A stretch of 16,285 nucleotides of DNA from Planctomycetota bacterium (GTDB lineage Bacteria > Planctomycetota > Phycisphaerae > Phycisphaerales > SM1A02), in assembly GCA_027295365.1 (NCBI GenBank), contig JAPULD010000009.1, positions 1 to 16,285 on the forward strand. Direction: 5' to 3'. The notes under the pieces are model-generated. The model was not told the DNA's origin, ran no database searches, and was given only the letters and a program-made list of their open reading frames with translations. Numbering within the stretch: position 1 is the first letter of the stretch; each line of letters opens with the position of its first letter. Made by a program: the position numbers and the translations under genes. This document shows, piece by piece, positions 7,795-14,228 of the stretch.

Positions 7795-8571
7795 ATGGAT
7801 AGAAAAATTTACAAGTTACCATTTACAAAAAACGGCCAAATTAGATGGATATGTCCAATGTGCATGAACAGCGTCTTGAAAATCAAAAAAGGCACGTTTC
7901 ATTGCGAAGAAACTCAAGAATCCAAGAATGCGCACAATCATGAGGCGTGGGATCCAGATTGGATTGATTACATTTATGTTTGTATATTGGAGTGTACAGA
8001 TCCATCCTGTAGAGAAATCGTTTCAAGTACAGGCGAAGGTTCGATAGAGTGTGAATTTGAATATGATCACAATGAAATGCCTCATGAGAGACATGTAGAA
8101 TATTATTTGCCAAAATATTTTGTGCCACATTTAAAAATGTTCTTATGCCCCGCTGATACACCAAATAAAATACGAGAGGAAATCGATTCGTCATTTTCGT
8201 TGTTCTTCAGTGACGCGGATGCAGCGGCAAACCATGTTCGGGCTGCGCTCGAAGCGATGCTTTCTCACTTCAAAATAAAACGCTTTGAATTGAAAGGCAA
8301 GAAGCGTCGATATTTAGCTTTGCATAGACGGATTGAATTACTGCCGGATAGATACAAGCATTTGCAGGATTTATTTATAGCGGCAAAATGGCTAGGTAAT
8401 GCTGGTAGTCACGGAGGCAAGAGAGTGTCAATTGATGATGTATTGGATGCTTATGAAATTGTAGAAGAAATACTGCATTGTGTCTTTGAAAAGAAAGCGA
8501 CAAGAGTCAGGCGAATAGCAAAAAGAATAAATAAGAAAAAAGGACCAGCTAAGCGAGTGCAAACTAAATAA
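7795..8571 (+). CDS. Zinc-ribbon plus DUF4145 domain protein (function unknown)
   Basis: 258 residues. The N-terminal part holds cysteines in zinc-ribbon spacing: ICPMC (C20, C23), C37, C63, and CTDPSC (C67, C72). The C-terminal half is helical and resembles DUF4145: DADAAANHVRAALEAML (from about 139), then AKWLGNAGSHGG (about 196-207) and DVLDAYEIVEEILHCVF, followed by a Lys/Arg-rich tail. In this family the helices carry an A..R..LE motif and a GN..H signature. DUF4145 is often found with restriction or other defence genes, but nothing of that sort adjoins it here. ATG 7795 follows GGGGAT at good spacing; an ATG at 7783 and a TTG at 7759 are in frame but less well supported. Composition is far more AT-rich than its neighbours, a sign of transfer. 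Confidence 0.78.
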   Translation: MDRKIYKLPFTKNGQIRWICPMCMNSVLKIKKGTFHCEETQESKNAHNHEAWDPDWIDYIYVCILECTDPSCREIVSSTGEGSIECEFEYDHNEMPHERHVEYYLPKYFVPHLKMFLCPADTPNKIREEIDSSFSLFFSDADAAANHVRAALEAMLSHFKIKRFELKGKKRRYLALHRRIELLPDRYKHLQDLFIAAKWLGNAGSHGGKRVSIDDVLDAYEIVEEILHCVFEKKATRVRRIAKRINKKKGPAKRVQTK

Positions 8572-8640
8572 TAGATAACAGAGATAAACCTTGGATATGG
8601 AGCAACACGATATTGGGTCTATTTGCAAGCGTGTGGGATC

Positions 8641-9639
8641 ATGAAGATCCGCCTTGGGTCAAAGCGATGCTGGCTTGTCGCCATTCTACTGGCGATGGCG
8701 GCGTTGATCGGGCCTTCGCTCTTCAGCCGTCTGGCGAGCCCGTGGCGCGTCTTGAGAGTGGTGGCCACATCGGATGCCTTGGGGCTAAACGATAACGCGC
8801 CGGGAACGCCTCTTCGCATCGCCTCCTACAACATCGCCCATGGCCGGGGACTGGCGGAGTCCAACTGGGAGGGGGGCGATCAAGCAGAGCGATTGGAGAG
8901 GCTCGACCGGATCGCCGAGTTGCTTCTCAAAATCAACGCCGACGTCGTGGTGCTGAACGAGGTCGACTTCGATTCGAGTTGGAGTCACTCGGTCAACCAG
9001 GCGGCGTACCTGGCCCAGAAAGCGGGCTATCCCCACCGATTCGAGCAGCGAAGCTTCGACCTGCGCGTGGCCTTCTGGACGTGGCGGTTTGGCAACGCGA
9101 TCCTCTCGAAACATCCGATCACGAATGCACGGATTGTCGACGCCCCCGGCTACTCCCGATGGGAGACGCTCCTGATCGGCAAGAAGCGCAACGTCGTCGG
9201 TGACATCCAATTTGGCGACGAGACGATCCGACTTGTCGGAGCCCACCTGTCGCATCGCAGCGAGGCGTTGCGCGTCGAAGCTGCCAGAAAGCTGATCGAG
9301 ATCGCCGAGACGAGCCCATGGCCGACACTCGTAGTGGGTGACTTGAACTCGACGCCTCCTGGCTATCCCGAATCGAACCAGACCCCGAACGGCAACAACG
9401 CCATCATGACGTTCGATGAATCCGGGCTCTTTCAAAGGTCGCCATCCGAAGGTCCGCTCCTGGAGATGGACCTGACGTTTCACTCGATGGATCCCCGCCG
9501 CGTCATTGATTGGATCCTGATTCCCCGGGCGTGGGAATTTCAGCGTTACCGCGTCGATCCGTCGCAGCACTCGGATCATCGGCTGGTGTACGCCGACGTG
9601 ATGCCCGACCCCATGACGACGCCTGAAGATCCGGATTGA
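8641..9639 (+). CDS. Endonuclease/exonuclease/phosphatase (EEP) family protein, membrane-anchored
   Basis: 332 residues. An N-terminal hydrophobic helix (about 10-30, CWLVAILLAMAALIG) suggests a membrane anchor or uncleaved signal, so the catalytic domain probably lies outside the cytoplasm. EEP metal- and phosphate-site motifs appear in order: IASYNIAHGRG (from 60), VVLNEVD (Glu107), GNAILSKHPI, GDLNSTP (Asp234, Asn236), IDWILIP, and the terminal SDHRLVYADV (Asp312, His313). This is the full catalytic set of the DNase I-like metal-dependent phosphodiesterases. The substrate could be a nucleic acid, a phospholipid or a phosphoester, and the family alone does not decide this. ATG 8641 is chosen because the helix follows directly; TTG 8623 is in frame but lies at the AT-rich margin. 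The Shine-Dalgarno is weak. Confidence 0.88.
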   Translation: MKIRLGSKRCWLVAILLAMAALIGPSLFSRLASPWRVLRVVATSDALGLNDNAPGTPLRIASYNIAHGRGLAESNWEGGDQAERLERLDRIAELLLKINADVVVLNEVDFDSSWSHSVNQAAYLAQKAGYPHRFEQRSFDLRVAFWTWRFGNAILSKHPITNARIVDAPGYSRWETLLIGKKRNVVGDIQFGDETIRLVGAHLSHRSEALRVEAARKLIEIAETSPWPTLVVGDLNSTPPGYPESNQTPNGNNAIMTFDESGLFQRSPSEGPLLEMDLTFHSMDPRRVIDWILIPRAWEFQRYRVDPSQHSDHRLVYADVMPDPMTTPEDPD

Positions 9640-9738
9640 GGGTGGAATAACGGGACTGGTACGATACTGTCGATTCTTTGTGCCTTCCCCTTAATGATTC
9701 GACTATCTTTTATTGCCTTGAACGACAAGGATTGCCGC

Positions 9739-10560
9739 ATGTCAGAGACAACTTCACTCAGCGCCCGGGAACGCGAAACCTGGAACCGTTGTGCCGAGAA
9801 TTATCTGGATACGTTCGCCTATCTGACGGGAGAATCGGTGCCTTTGCTCATCGAGGCGTCAGGACTGAATGGCGCAGGGATTCAAGCCGCGAACAAAAAC
9901 GTACTTGAGATTGGGGCCGGACCCGGGCACGTCTCCCAGCGATTCGCCGAGATGGGGGCAATCGTCACCGGGATCGATTTTTCCGCGCAGATGGTGGCGG
10001 TGGCTCAGGATCGATATCCCGACCTCACCTTTGTGGAAGCGGATGCGGGGAATCTGCCGTTCGATGACGAGACCTTTGATGTCGTCATCGCCAATTACGT
10101 GGTGCATCACCTGGAACATCCTGAGAAGGTGTTCAAGGAAGTCAGTCGTGTCTTGAAGCCTAATGGACGTTTTGTGTTTGCCCAATGGGGACCGGTGGAA
10201 GAGCAAACCAGCACTAGTGCATTCGTGATGGCCCTGGAAACCCACGACGAGATCAGGCCTGCGCTGATGGGGCCTCTTCATGGCGTGACTGAGCGTGATG
10301 TTTTCGCACCCATGCTTTCCGAAGCGGGACTCATGGAACTTATATTGAATAAACATGAGATCAACTGGACGTGCGAGACGTTCGACCATGTCATGCAGGG
10401 ATTTGCGGCCTGGGCCAACATCGCGTCGATGCCTCAGGACCTTCAAGGAAGGATCGAGGCGAGCACGAAGGAGAATCTCAAGTCATTTGAGCAGAATGGT
10501 CAATACGTGTTGCCCCATTCGGTAATGCTGGGCATGGCGGTGAAGCGGGGAGAGAAATAG
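9739..10560 (+). CDS. Class I SAM-dependent methyltransferase
   Basis: 273 residues. A helical lead-in (ARERETWNRCAENYLDTFAYL) is followed by the SAM-binding motif I VLEIGAGPGHVSQ (from 55) and the acidic end of strand 2, VTGIDFSAQM. Motif II/III is EADAGNLPFDDETFDVVIANY, and the post-motif helix is VFKEVSRVLKPNGRFVFAQWG. This is the Methyltransf_11/UbiE-like arrangement; the C-terminal 100 residues form a cap that may set the substrate, which is unknown. ATG 9739 has AAGGA 8 bases upstream; a 15-codon upstream extension in the same frame lacks support. It stands alone, about 100 bases after the EEP gene. Its product SAH would be handled by AhcY, encoded at the right end of the window, but that is a general metabolic link, not an operon link. 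Confidence 0.9.
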   Translation: MSETTSLSARERETWNRCAENYLDTFAYLTGESVPLLIEASGLNGAGIQAANKNVLEIGAGPGHVSQRFAEMGAIVTGIDFSAQMVAVAQDRYPDLTFVEADAGNLPFDDETFDVVIANYVVHHLEHPEKVFKEVSRVLKPNGRFVFAQWGPVEEQTSTSAFVMALETHDEIRPALMGPLHGVTERDVFAPMLSEAGLMELILNKHEINWTCETFDHVMQGFAAWANIASMPQDLQGRIEASTKENLKSFEQNGQYVLPHSVMLGMAVKRGEK

Positions 10561-10759
10561 GGGGATGGTTTGTCTTGGCATGATTGCCGACTCCCTTGAA
10601 GAAGAAGGGTAGGTACGACGGATTCATGCGAGCCCATCCTCCCCTTGATCCTCGTTGACCCCGAAGCCCGGTTTGTATTCATGCTTGTCGATGTGGTAGA
10701 GTTCTAGGGCGTTCAGCAACCACGACACAAGCCGAATCGATTACCCGTGAAGAATTGGG

Positions 10760-11503
10760 GTGTGTGTGCAGCAAGACCAATCCAAACCCGCTCGACGCAG
10801 CCGGTTTTTCGCCATCATGACGGCGCTGCTGCTTCTCTTTGTTTTTGCGGGATTCGCACGAACGTTTTTTCTCAGGGCGTTTTTCGACGTCCCGGAAATG
10901 CCGGGCTATCTCTACGTGCACGGTTTCCTGCTCACGGCCTGGTTTGCCCTCCTCTTCACGCAGACGTGCCTGATCGCGAAAAATCGCGTGAGCGTCCATC
11001 AACGACTGGGCATGTTTGGCGTGGTCCTGGCCTTGGGCGTCGTCGCCATCAGCGTCTGGGTCCTGGTGCGCCGGGATTTCCCGACGATTGAAGAGGAACC
11101 GAACCGGGCGTTCGGCAACCTCGTCACGTTGATTGGATTTTCGTTGTGCGTCTTGTCCGGCGTTTTGCTGAGGCGTCGGCCCGCAGCGCACAAGCGACTC
11201 ATGTTGCTGGCGTCCGTTAGCATCCTGGCTCCGGCCCTGGACCGGATGGTGAGACCTCAGCCGATCAACGAGTTTCTCGATCCGTTCCTTCCCGACGCCC
11301 TCGGGCCTCCGGAAATCGGCTTCGCCGTGATGGCCACTCTGTCGATGATTCTGTCCGTCGTGATCCACGACCTTCTGAGCCGCAAGCGACTACATTGGGC
11401 GACGATCTGGGGCGTGCTGTGCTTTCTCGTGCTCGCACCCGCCACCAGTGCGGCGTTGACGAACAGCGGCGCGTGGAGTGCGTTCGTGCGCTGGGCCGGG
11501 TAG
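10760..11503 (+). CDS. Seven-helix integral membrane protein of unknown function
   Basis: 247 residues, with seven predicted helices at about 17-38, 48-70, 80-103, 118-137, 143-160, 185-208 and 213-235. Conserved-looking features are GYLYVHGFLLTAWFALLF in helix 2, VSVHQRLGMFG at the start of helix 3, AAHKRLMLLASVSILAPALDRM in helix 5 and SVVIHDLLSRKRLHWATIWG in helix 6. His residues lie at helix ends, as in heme- or quinone-binding membrane proteins. I recall similar unnamed proteins in several phyla but cannot name a family. The frame is closed by a stop at 10748, so the start must be one of the GTGs at 10760 or 10766; GAAG at 10749-10752 supports 10760. A truncated relative is found at 13068-13340. 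The VOC gene follows by 86 bases on the same strand. Confidence 0.8.
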   Translation: MCVQQDQSKPARRSRFFAIMTALLLLFVFAGFARTFFLRAFFDVPEMPGYLYVHGFLLTAWFALLFTQTCLIAKNRVSVHQRLGMFGVVLALGVVAISVWVLVRRDFPTIEEEPNRAFGNLVTLIGFSLCVLSGVLLRRRPAAHKRLMLLASVSILAPALDRMVRPQPINEFLDPFLPDALGPPEIGFAVMATLSMILSVVIHDLLSRKRLHWATIWGVLCFLVLAPATSAALTNSGAWSAFVRWAG

Positions 11504-11589
11504 CCGCGAATGGTTTGATGCCTGTATTCTGTCTTGCCTGTCCCGACTTCGTCTTGGTAAATGAAGAAAACAAAGTCCGAGACCTCTCC

Positions 11590-11973
11590 ATGAAAATCTC
11601 CCATGCCAGCGTGTTCGTGGACGACCAGAGCAAGGCCCTTGCCTTTTACACCGACGTGCTGGGCTTCGTGCTCAAGCAGGACATTCCCATGGGGGAGGCA
11701 AGGTGGCTGACCGTGGTGTCATCCGATTCACCAGACGGTGTGGAACTGCTGCTGGAGCCCAACAGTTTTCTGCCGGCGCAGATTTTTCAGCAGGCGTTGC
11801 GCGAAGCGGGGATTCCCGCGACGACGTTCGAGGTCGCCGACACGAAGGCCGAACACGATCGCCTCGTGAGTCTGGGGGTGGTTTTCACGACGCCACCCAC
11901 CGAAGCGGGGCCTACCGTCATCGCGGCATTCAAGGACACCTGCGGCAACCTGATCCAGATGCACCAGGTGTAA
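11590..11973 (+). CDS. VOC (glyoxalase/bleomycin-resistance fold) protein
   Basis: 127 residues, the size of a single VOC domain with two βαβββ modules. Module 1 is MKISHASVFVDDQSKALAFY and TDVLGFVLKQDI, continuing to VELLLEP. Module 2 is IPATTFEVADTKAEHDRLVSLG and ending DTCGNLIQMHQV. The candidate metal or active-site positions are His5, the Glu in VELLLEP and the C-terminal region, where Gln replaces the Glu typical of glyoxalase I. That substitution is common in the GNLIQ-type subgroup and leaves the reaction open (lyase, isomerase or binding protein). The frame continues upstream to 11395 and overlaps the previous gene, but homologues begin at the MKISHA start. The Shine-Dalgarno is weak, and co-transcription with the membrane protein upstream is plausible. 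Confidence 0.87.
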   Translation: MKISHASVFVDDQSKALAFYTDVLGFVLKQDIPMGEARWLTVVSSDSPDGVELLLEPNSFLPAQIFQQALREAGIPATTFEVADTKAEHDRLVSLGVVFTTPPTEAGPTVIAAFKDTCGNLIQMHQV

Positions 11974-12106
11974 AGTACCTAAATGATTGGCTGCATACGA
12001 TGTGATGATTGAATTAGGAAGTTCACGTCGTGGTCTCCCTGCCAACCACAATCCACATTTGAACACAGTACTGGTTTTCCGGGTTCGAATGATTTGAAGG
12101 ATGAAG

Positions 12107-12895
12107 ATGAAGACGATAGATGGATCGCCCAAGACGGAATTGAGTCTTCGAGAGGATATTCTGAAAATCGGGATCAAACCCAATGCCACGTTGATGGTTC
12201 ACTCGTCACTCCGCTCGATCGGGTGGGTTCTCGGCGGTCCTTCGACCCTCGTGCAAGCACTCCTGAATGTGATTGGAGAGAATGGCACTTTGATTATGCC
12301 CGCGGCGACACCCCATTGCGCCGATCCGGCTGATTGGACTATGCCGCAAGTACCGAAGGCCTGGTTGGAAACGGCGCGTGAACATCTACCCATCTTCGAT
12401 CCACTGATCACGCCGACATCGCTGGGGGCCATTCCTGAAACATTCCGCACATGGCCTGGAACTCAACGGAGCAATCACCCGCTGGAATCGGTCTGCGCGC
12501 GAGGGGCACTGGCCGAACAAATCACGCAAACGCATCCGCTTGCTTTTTCCGAGGGGCGTGGCGGTCCATTTGGGAAGCTTTACGATCTGGACAGTTGGAT
12601 CTTGTTGATCGGAGTTGGTTTCAATCGTTGTACCGCAATGCATTTTGCGGAGTCACTGGTGGACAAAAGAAGAGTAACCAAGGTACGATTTCCGGTATTG
12701 GACAATTGCAATCGTATCTGGCAGGAAGTGCCGAATGTTGCCGACGACAACGACACCCATTTTCCCCTTATCGGACAGAAGTATCTGGAAAAGGCGAACC
12801 CGAGGCTCGGAGCAATCGGTGAAGCGGATTGCATTCTGCTTCCAATGCGAGAACTTGTTGATTTCGCCGTCTGCTATTTTAATGAAGTTCTCTAA
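12107..12895 (+). CDS. AAC(3)-family acetyltransferase (aminoglycoside N(3)-acetyltransferase-like)
   Basis: 262 residues. The family core is clear: ATLMVHSSLRSIGWVLGG (HSS at 32-34), NVIGENGTLIMPAATPH, and the later TQRSNHPLESVCARG, HPLAFSEGRGGPFGKLYDLD and ILLIGVGFNRCTAMHFAE. This is the antibiotic-NAT fold of AAC(3) and YokD-type enzymes, which transfer acetyl from acetyl-CoA to amino groups of aminoglycosides or unknown substrates. Family membership is well supported; a resistance phenotype is not, because many chromosomal members act on other amines. ATG 12107 has GAAGGA at proper spacing. An in-frame ATG at 12101 overlaps that Shine-Dalgarno, so the later one is preferred. Upstream 11974-12106 shows no recognisable operator. 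The gene precedes a scarred region. Confidence 0.9.
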   Translation: MKTIDGSPKTELSLREDILKIGIKPNATLMVHSSLRSIGWVLGGPSTLVQALLNVIGENGTLIMPAATPHCADPADWTMPQVPKAWLETAREHLPIFDPLITPTSLGAIPETFRTWPGTQRSNHPLESVCARGALAEQITQTHPLAFSEGRGGPFGKLYDLDSWILLIGVGFNRCTAMHFAESLVDKRRVTKVRFPVLDNCNRIWQEVPNVADDNDTHFPLIGQKYLEKANPRLGAIGEADCILLPMRELVDFAVCYFNEVL

Positions 12896-12988
12896 GGTGA
12901 TTCTTGTATTCATTTGTAGATAAGTTCAAATTTGAGCCCCAGAGTTCGAAAATGCATCGTCTGTAGATCGAACGAATAGAATAATGCG

Positions 12989-13075
12989 ATGAAAGTCGCC
13001 GCGCTGTATGACATTCATGGGAACCTGCCTGCCCTGGAGGCGGTGCTCGAGGATGTGCATCGGGAAGGGCTCGAT
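12989..13075 (+). pseudogene. Truncated 5' end of a metallophosphoesterase gene
   Basis: From ATG 12989 the frame reads MKVAALYDIHGNLPALEAVL and then EDVHREGLD. This is the unmistakable first strand, metal-binding DIHGN motif (Asp8, His10) and first helix of calcineurin-like phosphoesterases (YfcE/PF12850 type). Homologues continue with a GGDxxPGP-like segment, but here similarity stops at about residue 29. The open frame runs on to 13501 as Gly/Pro-rich nonsense (QPHGPGPLADEGAAGDRR…). Only about a tenth of a normal gene remains and no catalytic core is left, so it cannot be functional. There is no convincing Shine-Dalgarno. Confidence 0.75.
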
Positions 13076-13340
13076 CAGCCTCATGGGCCCGGACCTCTCG
13101 CGGATGAGGGTGCTGCCGGTGATCGACGTGTGGCCCGGAATGGAGCTGAACACGCTGGTCTTCTCCTATGGCCTGATGCTGGCCCTCCCCCTGGCCCTGG
13201 TGATCCACGATGTGGTGACCAACCGGCGACTCCACCCGGTGACGCTGCTGGGCATTCCGGGTCTTTTCATAGGGCTAAAGATCGTCAGTTCGGAGGTGCC
13301 GGGGACGGAGATTGGGCAAGCGGTAATTCGGCTACTTTGA
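13068..13340 (+). pseudogene. Truncated 3' end of a membrane-protein gene related to 10760-11503
   Basis: In the frame one base over from the phosphoesterase fragment, 90 residues read SISLMGPDLSRMRVLPVIDV… and then FSYGLMLALPLALVIHDVVT and NRRLHPVTLLGIPGLFIGL, with a stop at 13338-13340. This aligns with the last third of the seven-helix protein at 10760: SVSILAPALDRM against SISLMGPDLSRM, and SVVIHDLLSRKRLHWATIWG against LALVIHDVVTNRRLHPVTLLG. The first five helices are missing and no start codon is placed sensibly. It is therefore the tail of a deleted or recombined gene. The protein-level conservation suggests the loss is fairly recent. Confidence 0.72.
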
Positions 13341-13345
13341 AAGTT

Positions 13346-13361
13346 GTGCCTGTCCCCATTT
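13346..13361. repeat. Lone GGGGACAGGCAC-type motif (possible REP/IS200-like relic)
   Basis: The complement reads AAATGGGGACAGGCAC. I recall this kind of string flanking IS200/REP-associated tyrosine transposases in many genomes, usually as paired copies. Only one copy is in the window, six bases after the stop of the truncated membrane-protein fragment, and no transposase gene is present. The rest of 13341-13514 holds no gene I can support. Confidence 0.35.
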
Positions 13362-13514
13362 GTTCCCGGTATACTCCTCATGCCTGGGCGATCTGGGTGG
13401 GTGTGGGTGAAGCCGAGGGGCGAGCCATATACCTGCGGTATTTAGGGATGGGTATCAGAGCTTCCCGACTCCTTTTCTTTCCCCGACGTGCATACTGGTA
13501 GGAACGAATACAGC

Positions 13515-14138
13515 ATGAATCATTCCAAGTCATTTGAAGCAGGATTAGACCCCTTGTTTCGTCTGTACACGCAGAGGCTTCGGCGCGAAGCAGGCAAAAA
13601 ATCAAGAGGTCCTTTACCGAAAATTGACCGATGGCGTCTAGAAACAAGGATTGAGCGACTTGTTGAGATCGCGCGAGATTCCGAACTGCGCGCGCACGGT
13701 CGCGCGACTTTCGATCAGGCTGTCTTAGAGAAGCGTCAATGGCACCCAAAACGCGGCAAAGGCTGGGGTGTAGATGCCAAGAAGCAATCATTTCGAAGCT
13801 GGTACGACAAAATTATCTACGGTCGAAACTGCGTCTACGTATTCTGGGCAAAGCGAAAATGCCTATACGTAGGGAGAACCGGTTCGGGTGGACGACGGCC
13901 GCAAGCCCATTTTGAAAAGTATTGGTTTCGCTCGGTGACGCGCATTGATATGTATGTTGTTAGCGGGAAACGAAAATTACCAATGGCTGAATGTCTTGCA
14001 ATCGATCTCTTTAATCCTGCGAAGAATAAGGTCAGATCAGCTCAACAAAAATGGCGGAGGCGCTGTCCGGTGTGTACGAAAGAGGTGCAAATCCGAAGAA
14101 AGCTGAAGCAGCTGTTTCCGCTACGGCGTAAGCGATGA
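13515..14138 (+). CDS. GIY-YIG nuclease-like protein
   Basis: 207 residues. A basic, helical N-terminal 100 residues of unknown type precedes a compact GIY-YIG module. It contains CVYVFWAKRKCLYVGRTG (106-123, where VYV and LYVGR replace GIY and YIG), the catalytic-type Arg121, GGRRPQAHFEKYWF, and the metal-binding Glu159 in MAECLAIDLFNPAKN with Asn167/Asn171. This is the motif order of the superfamily. Near the end WRRRCPVC (C184, C187) gives a single CxxC pair and a Lys/Arg-rich tail that could contact DNA. It may be a nuclease for repair, restriction or mobile DNA; the family alone does not say. ATG 13515 has AGGAA 10 bases upstream, and a GTG at 13488 is in frame but less likely. Composition is more AT-rich than core genes. 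The gene at 14229 follows by 90 bases. Confidence 0.75.
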   Translation: MNHSKSFEAGLDPLFRLYTQRLRREAGKKSRGPLPKIDRWRLETRIERLVEIARDSELRAHGRATFDQAVLEKRQWHPKRGKGWGVDAKKQSFRSWYDKIIYGRNCVYVFWAKRKCLYVGRTGSGGRRPQAHFEKYWFRSVTRIDMYVVSGKRKLPMAECLAIDLFNPAKNKVRSAQQKWRRRCPVCTKEVQIRRKLKQLFPLRRKR

Positions 14139-14228
14139 CGGCGTCGAGCTAAAATAAAACTCTGCCTAATTACGTCGCTCTCCTTGGTCGCGGTTCCGGA
14201 CGAACCATTTGAATCAAAGAGGTGAACT

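Larger units (their letters stand above)
7683..8625. other. AT-rich island of about 0.94 kb, probably acquired DNA
   Basis: Base composition falls abruptly after 7680 to about 35-40% GC by eye and returns to about 60% after about 8640. The island holds exactly one gene (DUF4145). The heptamer CTATTTG lies at both margins (7683-7689 and 8619-8625). Codon use inside (ATA, AGA, TTA) differs from all neighbours. No transposase or integrase is present, so the mechanism of arrival is not visible. Confidence 0.65.

Noticed and set aside
8785..9579. 264-codon minus-strand frame inside the EEP gene
   Set aside because: It is the shadow of a gene with a complete set of EEP motifs.
10627..10740. 38-codon open frame on the minus strand (…LLNALELYHIDKHEYKPGF…) between the methyltransferase and membrane-protein genes
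   Set aside because: It looks protein-like but has only a GTG start candidate, no Shine-Dalgarno and a stop just upstream. Frames this short are common by chance, and I recognise no family.
10679..11368. 229-codon minus-strand frame rich in Arg, Gln and His
   Set aside because: It is antisense to the seven-helix protein, and its biased composition is what the complement of hydrophobic codons gives.
12081..12096. GGGTTCGAAT, resembling a tRNA T-arm
   Set aside because: The upstream bases do not form acceptor, D or anticodon arms, and the AAC(3) start follows directly.
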